Source: Candidatus Poribacteria bacterium (GTDB lineage Bacteria; Poribacteria; WGA-4E; JAJDTR01). Taken from it: a stretch of DNA of 64,000 nucleotides. The notes under the pieces were generated by a model. It worked only from the letters and a program-made list of their open reading frames with translations, did not search any database and was not told the DNA's origin. This document shows positions 34,235 through 44,261 of the stretch, in pieces (position 1 is the first letter of the stretch; the number at the start of each line of letters is the position of its first letter). The stretch covers positions 1 to 64,000 of the forward strand of contig JAPPIK010000055.1 of assembly GCA_028820655.1 (NCBI GenBank). The letters run 5' to 3'. A program made the translations under genes and the position numbers.

Positions 34235-35104
34235 ATGAAAACCGTCGGTTTTTTTGTCAATATCTCGAAATCTCAAGCTGCTCAAGTCGTCGTTGAAGCC
34301 TCCAAATGGCTTCAACGCCACGGAATCAAACCGCTCATTCCCGATGAACAGGCAATAGCCCTCGGTATACCTCGCCTTGGGGTAGACGAAAACGAAGTCG
34401 TCGCACAATCGGACGTTCTGTTGGTACTCGGTGGGGATGGCACACTCCTAAGTGTTGTACATACCTCCATGATTGAGAACGTGCCGATACTTGCCGTCAA
34501 TCTCGGTCATCTTGGTTTCCTCACGGAAGTTTCGCTTGATGAACTCTATCCGGCGCTAACCAACATTTTGAACGGAAGTTATGAGATTGATGAGCGGATG
34601 ATGTTGGAGATTAGTGGAGGCAACGATGATCTGGAGCATTCGCGTTCTTTTGCGCTTAACGAGGTCGTCATCCGCCACAACACACGGCTCATCGAGTTAG
34701 ACACATGTATCGATGAAGAACCTTTTATCACCTATAATGCCGACGGTTTGATCATTGCCACTCCCAGCGGTTCAACGGGATACTCACTTGCTAGCGGCGG
34801 GACAATTGTCGAACCGCGTCTTGACGCGATTCTTCTTACCCCAATCGCTCCCCACTCGCTCACCGTAAGACCTTACATTGCACATGGCAATTCCGTAATT
34901 ACGGTTGCGATGAAATCCAACTATAGCAGCGTCAACTTGTTTGTTGACGGCCCGCGTGAAACGCACTCTCTCGCGCCGGACTCTTTAATCCGAGTTCGTA
35001 AAGCGGAGAAGACCATCAAACTCATCCGTTCTCAACGCCGAAGCTACTATGAAGTCCTACGAACAAAACTCATGTTGGGCGAGGGTCGGAAACGCAGTAC
35101 ATAA
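34235..35104 (+). CDS. nadK: NAD kinase
   Basis: 289 residues. Phosphorylates NAD to NADP with ATP or polyphosphate. The GGDGT motif lies at residues 66-70, with the second conserved block YNADGLIIATPSGSTGYSLA near 168-187. The end with RPYIAHGNSVITVAM and SLIRVRKAEKTIKLIR is usual. recN follows 70 bases later, an order seen in many bacteria. No leader element is visible. Confidence 0.95.
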   Translation: MKTVGFFVNISKSQAAQVVVEASKWLQRHGIKPLIPDEQAIALGIPRLGVDENEVVAQSDVLLVLGGDGTLLSVVHTSMIENVPILAVNLGHLGFLTEVSLDELYPALTNILNGSYEIDERMMLEISGGNDDLEHSRSFALNEVVIRHNTRLIELDTCIDEEPFITYNADGLIIATPSGSTGYSLASGGTIVEPRLDAILLTPIAPHSLTVRPYIAHGNSVITVAMKSNYSSVNLFVDGPRETHSLAPDSLIRVRKAEKTIKLIRSQRRSYYEVLRTKLMLGEGRKRST

Positions 35105-35174
35105 AACGCCGGCTGTAAGACACATCAACCGGAAGCGGCGAGTTGGCAGCTGACGTCAAAGTTCGGTTCGTGCC

Positions 35175-36884
35175 ATGATTGAAGAACTCTCTATCCGCAA
35201 CGTTGCCCTCATCGACAAACTCCATTTGGAACTCTCTCCCGGTTTGAATGTGCTAACCGGCGAAACAGGTGCGGGCAAATCGGTTATCCTGCAAGCGGTA
35301 GGTTTGGCACTAGGCGAACGCGGAATAGCCGGTGTCGTGCGCTCTGGTGAATCTAACGCAAAGGTGCAAATTACCGTCGCTCTGCCTCCCGACCATCCCA
35401 TGTGGCAACGGCTCGGTGATTCGGAGTTGATAGACGAACTGGACGCGGCGGACCCCTTATTTCTATCTCGGCAAATCAGTGGGAGCGGGCGAAGCCGTTG
35501 CCATGTCAACGAGGGGGCGGTGAACCTCCGACTCATGCGCGAGGTTGGCGACCTGCTGGTGGACATCCACGGTCAACACGATCACCAATCTCTATTTCGC
35601 TCCGAAGTCCACCTTGATCTGCTAGACGCTTTCGGCGGACTTGAAAAACAACGAGCAAAGATGGAGCAAAAATATAATGGAATCCAAAATATTCAGCAGC
35701 AACTTCATAGCCATACTCAAATTATGGAGCAGAGCCAACGTGAAAGAGAATTGTTGGAGTATCAGAGTAAAGAACTCGACGAGGCGGAACTCCAAGAAAA
35801 TGAAGAGGAATCTCTTGACGAGGAACGCCGCATCTTAAGTAACGCGGAAAACCTCTCTGAAGCTGCCAATCTCGTTTATGAACAGCTTTACGGCGAGGGT
35901 CAACCGGATTCGGCTATTCTGGAAGTTCTGAGAAACGTGAGTGGAAGCGTCTCCAAATTGGAGGAGTTGGATAAACGCTTGAAGGAATTGAGCGAACGCT
36001 TGAATTCCGCGATGTACGAGTTGGAAGATGTAGCTCACCAAGCTCGCGATTATCGTGATTCTGTTGAATTCAATCCATATCGCCTCTCTGAAATTGAAGA
36101 TCGTCTAAACTTGATATATCAACTCAAGCGAAAATATGGCATGTCGATCCCGGAGATACTGGTTTATCAGGCGGAGATTGAAAAAAAATTGAATGATTTG
36201 CAGTTTGGTTCCGAGTATACCGAAGAGTTGACGGCAGATCTTGCCACCGCGATAGACGAAGCACAGGAACTTGCTATCAATTTGTCGGAAAAACGCAGGA
36301 CCGCTGCCTCCAAATTGCAAAAGCTAGTCGAAAAGGAACTTTATACACTCGGGATGGAAAAATCCGTTTTTCAAGTTCTTGTACAACCTGTGCCCTCAGA
36401 AAGCGGTCTTTTGCAACTTGAAAATGACCGATTTGAACTTAGATCGCACGGAATGGATAGGGTCGAATTTTTGATCTCACCCAACGTAGGATCTGAACCT
36501 CAGCCATTGGCAAACATTGCGTCCGGCGGGGAGATTTCCCGCGTCATGCTTGCCTTGAAAACTATTCTTGCGCGAATCGATAATATTCCTACGATGATTT
36601 ACGACGAAATTGACGTGGGAATCGGGGGGCAGACTGCGGATGTTGTTGGCGAAAAACTGAAAGAGTTGGCGAACTTTCGCCAAGTCCTCTGCATTACCCA
36701 TTTGCCGCAGATTGCTTGTTTGGCAGATCGGCACTTTCGTGTCGAAAAATTCGTCAAAGAAAATCAGACGTTTATCACGGCCAAGCAGTTAACGACAAAA
36801 GAACGGGTGGAAGAAATTGCACGGATGCACGGCGGCGAGTTGACCGACGCTACGATGGCACGCGCACGGGAGTTGTTGAGATAA
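35175..36884 (+). CDS. recN: DNA repair protein RecN
   Basis: 569 residues. SMC-like ATPase for double-strand break repair. The N-terminal Walker A is GETGAGKS (residues 29-36), followed by two long coiled-coil arms (about 150-390). The C-terminal signature and Walker B region reads IASGGEISRVMLALKTIL and YDEIDVGIGGQTA, and the CITHLPQIACLADRHF end is typical. nadK precedes it. An LexA box was not seen. Length fits the family. Confidence 0.95.
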   Translation: MIEELSIRNVALIDKLHLELSPGLNVLTGETGAGKSVILQAVGLALGERGIAGVVRSGESNAKVQITVALPPDHPMWQRLGDSELIDELDAADPLFLSRQISGSGRSRCHVNEGAVNLRLMREVGDLLVDIHGQHDHQSLFRSEVHLDLLDAFGGLEKQRAKMEQKYNGIQNIQQQLHSHTQIMEQSQRERELLEYQSKELDEAELQENEEESLDEERRILSNAENLSEAANLVYEQLYGEGQPDSAILEVLRNVSGSVSKLEELDKRLKELSERLNSAMYELEDVAHQARDYRDSVEFNPYRLSEIEDRLNLIYQLKRKYGMSIPEILVYQAEIEKKLNDLQFGSEYTEELTADLATAIDEAQELAINLSEKRRTAASKLQKLVEKELYTLGMEKSVFQVLVQPVPSESGLLQLENDRFELRSHGMDRVEFLISPNVGSEPQPLANIASGGEISRVMLALKTILARIDNIPTMIYDEIDVGIGGQTADVVGEKLKELANFRQVLCITHLPQIACLADRHFRVEKFVKENQTFITAKQLTTKERVEEIARMHGGELTDATMARARELLR

Positions 36885-36939
36885 TTCGGAGATTGAGTAA
36901 GATTCGAGTGTTCTATTGACATCTCACAGGATCTACTAT

Positions 36940-36976
36940 GGGATCTCTATCGCGTTCGTTATTCACTCGCTTGATC
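36940..36976 (+). repeat. Dispersed intergenic repeat, plus orientation
   Basis: GGGATCTCTATCGCGTTC followed by GTTATTCACTCGCTTGATC, between recN and the indolepyruvate oxidoreductase gene. It is the copy closest to the two in 33841-34024 and starts 55 bases after the recN stop. The rest of 36885-37113 shows no gene. Confidence 0.7.
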
Positions 36977-37113
36977 CGCTGGAGTGAAAACCATGCTAAG
37001 TAGGAATGCTTCTTTCAAAATCTGCCGTAGAGCGAAAATGAGTAGTACTTGCTGGAAGAGTCTTTCCAACAGGGATAATGGCGCGGTACTAATGTGACAA
37101 TTAGTCGGATATC

Positions 37114-40100
37114 ATGGATGAACGCTTAATACAAACCAGCGGCGCCAATGTTTATACGGGCTGTGAACTCTTGGTCAAGGGAACACTTGAGAGCAGTGTC
37201 AGCCTGATAACAGGGTACCCCGGTTCGCCGGTTGCTGAGGTCTTTGATGTTCTTGAGCACAACGCCGGCTTGTTCAGAGAGCATGGAATCGTTGCTCAAA
37301 TGGCGAACAACGAAGCGCTAAGTGTTGCTCGGCTCAACGGGGCGCAGATGGCAAATCTGCGAGCGGTCGCATTCATGAAAAGCGTTGGCTTCCATGTGGC
37401 GGCGGATGCGCTCGCCATTGGCAATCTGGCTGGTACTACCGGGGGCGCCGTCGTTGTTGTAGGCGACGATCCCGGTTCCGGGAGCACGCAAGTACCCGCG
37501 GATTCGCGCTACTTGGCTCGCCATGTCTATACCCCTCTTTTGGAACCTAGTACATTTCAAGAAATCAAGGATTGGCTGAGCGCCGCCTTCGAAATCTCTG
37601 TCGAATCGAACCTTTTCGTGACGTACTTGGTCACCGTCAATCAAGCAGACGGGGGAGGAGATGTCCAACTTCGGCCAAACCGTTACCCCGAGATTAACGC
37701 GATGACTCAATTGACGCTTGATACAGATTTGATTGACCCATCAAATCGAGTCGTCTTGCCGCCGGATTCGACCAGGATTGGTGACGAAGCTCTGAAAGAG
37801 CGCTTGCCTAACGCCGTCAAAGCCGCCAGAAAACACAAACTTAATCAGATTTACAACGCGCACGATTCCACTCATGAGTTTGGGTTTGTGTCCTCCGGAG
37901 TAGCATACACCTACCTTCAGCACGCACTCTATGAATTGGGACTCCAAGGTAAAATCCCAATCCTGAAATTCGGGTTGACTCACCCACTCGACGACGAAAT
38001 CCTGCGCGAGTTTGCAGGGCGGGTTCGTGAGATCTGCGTTATTGAAGAAAATCGCCCTCTCTTGGAGAACGAGGTGAAAGCCTGTCTTAGCCAGCTATAC
38101 CAAAACGGTGAAGTCGAACGCTTTGTACAGGTCTGGGGGAAGCAATTTCCCGATGGACTGGAGGGTATCCCCGAAATGGGCGGACTCAATCCATCGGTTA
38201 TCATGCAGAAGCTTATTCCCCTCCTTCGAACCAGATACTTGACGAAATTGAATATAAACGACAGCAATCTGCTTCAGGAAGAGGAACTAATAAATCAAGC
38301 CCTCTCGCACCATGTAGAAATCCCGGGCAGAACACCTACATTTTGCCCGGGATGTCCACATCGCGACTCGGCGAGTGTTTTTCTGGATGTCGTCAAGCAG
38401 TTTATGGACGCCGGGTACATGAAGAAGCACTACGATTCGCCCCCAATCGATCTCGTTTTTCACGGAGACATCGGTTGTTATTCCATGTTGAAGTACGAGC
38501 CTTACCCACGACTGATGCATAATCTGTCGGCTATGGCTTTAGGGGGAGGCACCGGCGCCGGGATTGATCCGTTCATCAAGAATAAACAGGTGGTATTTAT
38601 GGGCGATTCAACGTTCTTTCATGGCGGCATGGCAGCGATCTCGGACTCGATCAAGAATGGTCAGGATATCGCCTATGTAATCTTGGATAACCAAACCACT
38701 GCGATGACAGGGCATCAGCCGACTCCCTCGACCGGCGAGGACATTCTGGGAAATCCGACATTTGCGCAAGACATCGAAAGAGTGGCGCGTGGTCTTGTTG
38801 CAGACTCTGACACACTTGTTGCCCGCGTTGATCCCGAGAACCGATATGAATACAAGAGTTTGCTTGAAACATCTATTCTCAAGCCGGGGGTCAAAATTTT
38901 CATTGCCGACAAAGAGTGTGGAATCACCTACCACCGACGAGTCCGGCGTGAACAGCAGCAAACCGTAAAGGAACACGGTTTCGTAAAGATCGAAAAACAC
39001 ATCAACATCACTGAAGAAGTTTGCGAATTCTGCTTGGAGTGCACGAAAGCAACGGGATGCCCGGGTCTAAAGATTGTTGAAACGGAATATGGTCCCAAGA
39101 TTGGTATTGACCAATCCGACTGTGTATCCGATGGCGCCTGCGCGAGAATAAAGTGGGCGTGTCCATCCTTTGAGGAAGTAACCATCACCCGCAAACGTCC
39201 GCCGCGAAAGTCTGTAGAATCTAGCCTGATTCAATTAGGCGAACGTAATATGTCTACGCAGCACCTCCCGCCGCCAAGAACCCCCAGTTTTGATAAGACA
39301 TGGAATGCATACGCCGCAGGCGTCGGCGGCATGGGAATCGGCACAATCTCAAAGATCCTTGTAGTTGCCGGGCACATTCAAGGATATCATGTTCAATTCT
39401 GTGACAAGAAAGGCCTCGCTATCAGGAATGGGGGCGTCTACACCCATGTGGTTTATTCAAAGACGGATAACCACATGTCACCGCTCATTCCATACGGAAA
39501 AGCGGACTTGCTGCTTGGACTGGACATTTTGGAAGCTGTTCGGGGTATTGATCCAAAGGCGGGTTTCAACGTCGCCTCTCCGGATCTAACAGCCGCGATC
39601 GTTAATACGGCGAAAACCGATACTGTCCGATCGTTAATCGGGAAGGATGGTTTTGAAGTTGCGAATCTTGAGGAGTGGCTACGGATGTACACCCAAACCG
39701 ACGAATATTTCGGCGTTGATCTCTTCAATGTTGCCGAGAAACACTTGGGCAGCAAACTTTACGCGAATATTATGCTACTCGGTGTCGCGTTTCAACGTGC
39801 GCAATTGCCGCTTGAGCTCGGGGCGATACAATTGGCGTTGAAGCAAATGGTGAGACCAAGCGATTTGGAATCCAATCTTCGCGCTTTTGAAATCGGTCGT
39901 TGGCTCGCTCTGCATCCTGATGCATTTGTCGAAACACGCGAAAAAGAATCCTATGAGCACGCAGTTCGCGAAAAGTGCCAAACCCTGAGGAAACAGTGGC
40001 GAGGTAGAAGTATCGCCAGTGACTACTCGACGTTGGTCAAAACAACCGTGAATTTCATGCAGTTGGATGATGAGACTAACCGTGGGTTGGCGGTGCGAAT

Positions 40101-40677
40101 TTATGACCTGATCCAGCTTGAAAATTTGAGGTACGCACGTCTATATGTCGAGAAAATCAAACGTGTTCACGACAACGATTCTAGCGACCAAAATTACCGA
40201 GCTACCAAAGCCGCCATTAAATATCTGCACAAGGTCATGCTAATAAAGGATGAGATTTATGTGTCGCATCTGCTAACAAGCCAAGAGAAACTCCAACGAG
40301 ATAAAGAACGTTATGCTATTGACGAATCCAATGGCGACAAGATCAAATATGTCCACCTCAATCGTCCGCACTTTAGAATCATGGGGATAGACCTTGAAGG
40401 CGAGTTAAGTACGCGCAACTGGCAGCTGAGTTTGATGAAACGCATGAAGTTTCTTCGGCGTTGGCTTTCGCAGTGGCATGCCAATGAAAAGTCTTTCCGA
40501 GACTGGTATATTTCGGAGGTAGTCGATACTTTCGCGCCGGCGGATACGGAAAGTTACGAAAAGCATGTAAACGCTCTTGAAACTCCCGAGGAGGTCCGTG
40601 GCTATCGAGAAGTACGTTACCCAAAAATGAAAATCGCCAAAGACAAGGTTGAAGAGTTGATAGGGCTTGGAAACTAG
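37114..40677 (+). CDS. Indolepyruvate ferredoxin oxidoreductase, fused alpha and beta subunits
   Basis: 1187 residues. Converts aryl pyruvates and related 2-oxoacids to acyl-CoA with reduction of ferredoxin. Order: PFOR-type N-domain with GYPGSPVAEVFD, a thiamine-diphosphate domain with FCPGCPHRDSA near 411 and GDIGCYSM near 452, and a Cys-rich iron-sulfur segment from 637 (CEFCLEC) to about 690 (CARIKWACP). The IorB-like gamma domain starts at 735 with GVGGMGIGTISKIL. A further helical part (about 920-1187) has GIDLEGELSTRNWQL. Fusion of IorA and IorB in one chain is known in aerobic bacteria. FprA at 18071 could re-oxidise the ferredoxin. Confidence 0.9.
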   Translation: MDERLIQTSGANVYTGCELLVKGTLESSVSLITGYPGSPVAEVFDVLEHNAGLFREHGIVAQMANNEALSVARLNGAQMANLRAVAFMKSVGFHVAADALAIGNLAGTTGGAVVVVGDDPGSGSTQVPADSRYLARHVYTPLLEPSTFQEIKDWLSAAFEISVESNLFVTYLVTVNQADGGGDVQLRPNRYPEINAMTQLTLDTDLIDPSNRVVLPPDSTRIGDEALKERLPNAVKAARKHKLNQIYNAHDSTHEFGFVSSGVAYTYLQHALYELGLQGKIPILKFGLTHPLDDEILREFAGRVREICVIEENRPLLENEVKACLSQLYQNGEVERFVQVWGKQFPDGLEGIPEMGGLNPSVIMQKLIPLLRTRYLTKLNINDSNLLQEEELINQALSHHVEIPGRTPTFCPGCPHRDSASVFLDVVKQFMDAGYMKKHYDSPPIDLVFHGDIGCYSMLKYEPYPRLMHNLSAMALGGGTGAGIDPFIKNKQVVFMGDSTFFHGGMAAISDSIKNGQDIAYVILDNQTTAMTGHQPTPSTGEDILGNPTFAQDIERVARGLVADSDTLVARVDPENRYEYKSLLETSILKPGVKIFIADKECGITYHRRVRREQQQTVKEHGFVKIEKHINITEEVCEFCLECTKATGCPGLKIVETEYGPKIGIDQSDCVSDGACARIKWACPSFEEVTITRKRPPRKSVESSLIQLGERNMSTQHLPPPRTPSFDKTWNAYAAGVGGMGIGTISKILVVAGHIQGYHVQFCDKKGLAIRNGGVYTHVVYSKTDNHMSPLIPYGKADLLLGLDILEAVRGIDPKAGFNVASPDLTAAIVNTAKTDTVRSLIGKDGFEVANLEEWLRMYTQTDEYFGVDLFNVAEKHLGSKLYANIMLLGVAFQRAQLPLELGAIQLALKQMVRPSDLESNLRAFEIGRWLALHPDAFVETREKESYEHAVREKCQTLRKQWRGRSIASDYSTLVKTTVNFMQLDDETNRGLAVRIYDLIQLENLRYARLYVEKIKRVHDNDSSDQNYRATKAAIKYLHKVMLIKDEIYVSHLLTSQEKLQRDKERYAIDESNGDKIKYVHLNRPHFRIMGIDLEGELSTRNWQLSLMKRMKFLRRWLSQWHANEKSFRDWYISEVVDTFAPADTESYEKHVNALETPEEVRGYREVRYPKMKIAKDKVEELIGLGN

Positions 40678-40715
40678 GAATTGCAGATGCTCAACTAAAC
40701 CATAGCACTATTGTA

Positions 40716-41573
40716 ATGATGCAGATTACGGGAAAAACCAAAATTGTCGGAGTGATAGGCGATCCGATTGAGCACTCCCGGTCTCCGCAAATGCATAATG
40801 CCGCTTTTGCAGAGCTGGGTATAAACTACGTCTACGTTCCATTTCGCATACATCCGGACGCCCTACCCGCAGCGATTGAAGGGTTCAAGGCAATCAACGT
40901 GGTTGGGCTTAATGTGACAATTCCGCACAAACAGGCGGTCATACCGTTCTTGGATGAAATCTCGCGCGAGGTCGAGCTAACCGGAGCTGTTAATACACTG
41001 ACCTTTGAGAATGGCCGAATCAAGGGTGACAACACGGATGGGTTGGGTTTCTTGGAAGGGATGCGAGAAACCGGGCTGGAGTTACCTCACGGCGAATCTG
41101 CTCTCGTGATTGGCGCTGGCGGCTCTGCGAGGGCGGTCATCGTAGCATTAACGTCAATTGGACTTGAAACCATTTTCGTAGCGAATCGCACGAAATCGAA
41201 AGCCGTTAAACTTGCGGAAGACCTTTCTGATACGAGCGGCACAGCTATTCATGGGATCGGACTTGACGATCCGCAATTGGCGGATCGCGTTAACCGTGCC
41301 GCTTTAGTGGTCAACACGGCGTCGGTCGGTATGGATATATCAAAGCCTCCATTAATACATGCCGAATGGCTGCGACCACAAACTGCCGTCTATGATATTG
41401 TATATACCCCTCCTGAGACGCGTCTCTTGTCAGTGGCCGCCGAACGAGGGTGTCACACGATTCAAGGACTGAGCATGCTTGTGTACCAAGGAGCAATTGC
41501 ATTTGAAAAGTGGACGCATGTAACACCGCCCGTCAAAACGATGAAGGATGCACTTCAACAAGCGTTGTATTGA
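40716..41573 (+). CDS. aroE: Shikimate dehydrogenase (NADP)
   Basis: 285 residues. Reduces 3-dehydroshikimate with NADPH in aromatic amino acid synthesis. The substrate site is GDPIEHSRSPQMHNAAF and NVTIPHKQAVIPFLDE with the catalytic Lys and NTDGLGF. The NADP turn is VIGAGGSARAVIVAL, followed by VANRTKSKA. Both ATG codons at 40716 and 40719 are possible. zapA follows on the same strand after 105 bases. Confidence 0.95.
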   Translation: MMQITGKTKIVGVIGDPIEHSRSPQMHNAAFAELGINYVYVPFRIHPDALPAAIEGFKAINVVGLNVTIPHKQAVIPFLDEISREVELTGAVNTLTFENGRIKGDNTDGLGFLEGMRETGLELPHGESALVIGAGGSARAVIVALTSIGLETIFVANRTKSKAVKLAEDLSDTSGTAIHGIGLDDPQLADRVNRAALVVNTASVGMDISKPPLIHAEWLRPQTAVYDIVYTPPETRLLSVAAERGCHTIQGLSMLVYQGAIAFEKWTHVTPPVKTMKDALQQALY

Positions 41574-41678
41574 ATAAACGTTAGGTTGCAATAGGAACAG
41601 GGGATTACGTTGCAGGTGTATTTGCCGTTGCTTCATGCAGTACTCCGGGAGATTAGCAACATCTCCAGAAGGTGATTT

Positions 41679-41984
41679 ATGGACTCTGAAGAACTTGACG
41701 CAGTGAAAGTTGATATTTTCAATAATCAGTATCTCATAAAACCTACTGATAATTTGACCGAGGACGACATTCGGACGCTAGCGAGTTATGTTGACAAACT
41801 GATGCGTCAGGTTAGTCGAAAGGGTTATGACCAACTCAGTGTAGCAATTCTTGTTGCCTTGAACTTGGCTGAACAGATGTATAAAGAACGAAAAAACTCG
41901 TCGGATTTCCTACAGGGTCTGATTCAGGGTATAGACAAAGTTGTAGAACTGGAGGAGGATCCATCAAATGGCGAGGCTGTTTAG
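41679..41984 (+). CDS. zapA: Cell division protein ZapA
   Basis: 101 residues. ZapA crosslinks FtsZ filaments at midcell. The N-terminal beta-hairpin domain is VDIFNNQYLIKPTDNLTEDDIRTLASYVDKLM, followed by a dimer-forming coiled coil (SVAILVALNLAEQMYKERK). The length is right. AGAAGGTG lies four bases before the ATG. In many genomes 6S RNA follows zapA; I could not identify one in 41985-42235. Confidence 0.85.
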   Translation: MDSEELDAVKVDIFNNQYLIKPTDNLTEDDIRTLASYVDKLMRQVSRKGYDQLSVAILVALNLAEQMYKERKNSSDFLQGLIQGIDKVVELEEDPSNGEAV

Positions 41985-42235
41985 AAACGTACGCTTCACG
42001 CGGCGAAATTGCCTCATCTCGGCGGTGCTACGAAATCTCGCCGTTGCGGCCAGCAATTGATCCTCATCGACGAGCCAATAGTCGTCCCTTCTTGATGCGT
42101 TCAAATTTCCTCTTTCGAAACTCGCACTGTCCCAATCTTAAGTAACCGCATAATCGTCTAACTTCGCAAAGATAATTTTCCATTCCAAATCGCTACGGCA
42201 TACGAACGGCGAATTCCGCTCTCTTCGTCAAGCGA

Positions 42236-43147
42236 TCATGGCGCAATAGCCTCTGTTCCCAGGTGACCGCTCAGCCATGTCTTCAGCGGAACATCTTCGT
42301 CGCTCGGCGACGTATATCCATAACCGCCGGTGCTAGCGCCTAACAACTGCTGCCGAATTGGATCGCATTGATCCATAAAATGGGATACGGTCATGTCATC
42401 TCGCGGTCTCAGCCACCGGTAACCATAGCCGTAGAAGAGTACCTTCCTCGTAATGTCCGAGTGATTCGGACTCGCGGCATGCCACAGCCGCCGATCAAAG
42501 AACACCGCCGTCCCGGGCGCGACACGCACCTCAAGCGTGCCGTCAGGATTTGACACTCCATCGGGGGGATACTCCAACTCATTCTTCAGATGGCTGCCGG
42601 GTACGATATAGAAATTGGCACAACCTGGCGTTCTCGTGTCCGTAAGGAAAAAACCTATCTTTAGGGAAACCCGTGGGCGTGGATTGCCCTCCAACTCGAT
42701 GTTCAGCCTACCGCTATCCTGATGCCATCCGAAGGGTTTGTGTACCTTGGTCTCGTCAGGAAAAGATGGAGGAGTGACGGTAAGATGCGAATGGTATAGT
42801 TGAATGTTCCAGCCCAAGAGATCCCAGACCTTCGGGAATGTCTTGGGCCAATCGAGTAAATCCAGGAAAATCTCATCTTTCCCCACAAAGTCGGAGAGAT
42901 TCAATCGCTCGTGGGGAGCTAACAATTTACCCGGCGGGCGATTGGGGTTTATGACGCTTGATGGCGATGGCCCCGTATCCTGCGCTCCGACCGGAGCCCG
43001 ATATAGCGAATCCAACCGGTCTACTACAGCGATGAGATTGTCTACCATCGCCGGTGGAAGAGCATCTTCGACAATGAAAAACCCCTTTTCTTCAAATCCG
43101 AGACGTTCATCGTCACTCAGACAGTAATCAAACCATCCGGCGTCCAT
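42236..43147 (-). CDS. Phytanoyl-CoA dioxygenase (PhyH) family protein 1
   Basis: 303 residues. Non-haem Fe(II)/2-oxoglutarate oxygenase fold. The iron triad is His142 and Asp144 (GWHQDSG) and His223 (LWHAASPNHSD), with the 2-oxoglutarate Arg probably in the TRKVLFYGYGYRWL stretch. The family hydroxylates many small substrates, so this one's target is unknown. The ATG at 43147 sits behind GGGAGGATGT. The second PhyH gene lies upstream in the same direction with a 31-base gap, so both are probably one operon. Confidence 0.88.
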   Translation of the reverse strand: MDAGWFDYCLSDDERLGFEEKGFFIVEDALPPAMVDNLIAVVDRLDSLYRAPVGAQDTGPSPSSVINPNRPPGKLLAPHERLNLSDFVGKDEIFLDLLDWPKTFPKVWDLLGWNIQLYHSHLTVTPPSFPDETKVHKPFGWHQDSGRLNIELEGNPRPRVSLKIGFFLTDTRTPGCANFYIVPGSHLKNELEYPPDGVSNPDGTLEVRVAPGTAVFFDRRLWHAASPNHSDITRKVLFYGYGYRWLRPRDDMTVSHFMDQCDPIRQQLLGASTGGYGYTSPSDEDVPLKTWLSGHLGTEAIAP

Positions 43148-43178
43148 ACATCCTCCCTTCATTTATCCGAGATTTAAA

Positions 43179-44114
43179 CTACTCCGGCGCCAACTCGCCA
43201 AGCGAGGTTTGACCTGGTGAAATAAATTCACACTTGGGACTCTCGATTCGCCCGTAACCTTGCCACACTTTGAATCCAAGCAACCTCAATAGCTCAGGTG
43301 GTGCATCCCTCAAGACTGCCGGATCCGTGCCGACCGTCAGGTTCTCCTGCTGGCGAAATTGGGGGGCGCAGAAATAACTCAAAGCGCCTAACCGTGGAGC
43401 ATTGCTAACATTAGAACCGGTGCTATGCCACAATCGTCCCTCAAATACCATCGCAGTGCCGGCAGGAGCCACAACGGGGATCGATTCCACATCCTTATCC
43501 AAATCCGCGTCCGGCTGCATTCCGCTTAAATGACTTCTCGGAACGACGTGAGTCGCGCCATTCTCCTCGGTGAAATCCGTAAGCATCCACATGATGTTGC
43601 ACGCGACTGCCGGCGACATTGAATTTGAAGGCACTGCCTCCTCTCCGCTCAGACGTCTGCCCCTGAAGTGAGCCCCTGTCATCGATCCGGGTTTAACCGC
43701 TGTCCGAAGAGGTTGGATGGGTCTCGGCATCCACCATTGGTCGGTGTGCAGCCCCATTACCCCTCCCGGCTTCGCGATATTGGCGGTGAAACTCGACAAC
43801 AGGAATTCGTCGCCCAGAATATGCTTAACCAGTGTTTTCACGATTTTGTGTTTCAACAGATCGCGAAACACCTTTCCCTTGTTGACCAAGAACCAGACTC
43901 GCTGATTCACTCCGGTCTCATTTGGTCCCGCATCTTCAGAGGCGAACCCGCGTTGCTTTTCACCGGCCGCCTGCTCTTCCAATCTGCTCCGCAGCTTAAT
44001 GACCTCTTCTTCGCTGAGTGCATTTTCAATCAAGCAGTAGCCGTATTCGTCCAGATTCGCCGCGGCAAACGCAAAATCTGTTGTCAGCGTCGGCAACTCA
44101 TCAGTGGTTTTCAT
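43179..44114 (-). CDS. Phytanoyl-CoA dioxygenase (PhyH) family protein 2
   Basis: 311 residues. Iron triad His123 and Asp125 (GLHTDQWW) and His230 (LWHSTGSN), with NGATHVVPRSHLSG and PAGTAMVFEGRLWH as family marks. It is only distantly like the PhyH protein downstream, so the pair is not a recent duplication. An insert (about 140-165) separates the two metal-site halves. The ATG at 44114 follows GGAGGTGCCAAA. The substrate is unknown. Confidence 0.88.
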   Translation of the reverse strand: MKTTDELPTLTTDFAFAAANLDEYGYCLIENALSEEEVIKLRSRLEEQAAGEKQRGFASEDAGPNETGVNQRVWFLVNKGKVFRDLLKHKIVKTLVKHILGDEFLLSSFTANIAKPGGVMGLHTDQWWMPRPIQPLRTAVKPGSMTGAHFRGRRLSGEEAVPSNSMSPAVACNIMWMLTDFTEENGATHVVPRSHLSGMQPDADLDKDVESIPVVAPAGTAMVFEGRLWHSTGSNVSNAPRLGALSYFCAPQFRQQENLTVGTDPAVLRDAPPELLRLLGFKVWQGYGRIESPKCEFISPGQTSLGELAPE

Positions 44115-44252
44115 TTTGGCACCTCCATCATCCCTGTTTGCCCCTTTGTACTCCGCCAAAGAAATTCGTGTATGCAGATACCACGTCTTGCGTTACGTGG
44201 GAAACTACCCTACTATATCCTGCCGTTTTTTCCGGTCATCGTGTCATATTGA

Positions 44253-44261
44253 ATTATAGCA
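44253..44261 (-). promoter_or_regulatory. Extended -10 promoter of the PhyH pair
   Basis: On the minus strand TGCTATAAT is a perfect extended -10 element. No -35 box is clear, as is usual for that class. Transcription would start near 44246, about 130 bases before the first PhyH ATG. The rest of 44115-44511 contains no gene and should also hold the cold-shock gene leader. Confidence 0.55.

Noticed and set aside
41985-42235. 6S RNA downstream of zapA
   Set aside because: The location is where 6S RNA often lies, but I could not build the closing stem and central bubble by eye. An Infernal search with the 6S model would decide.
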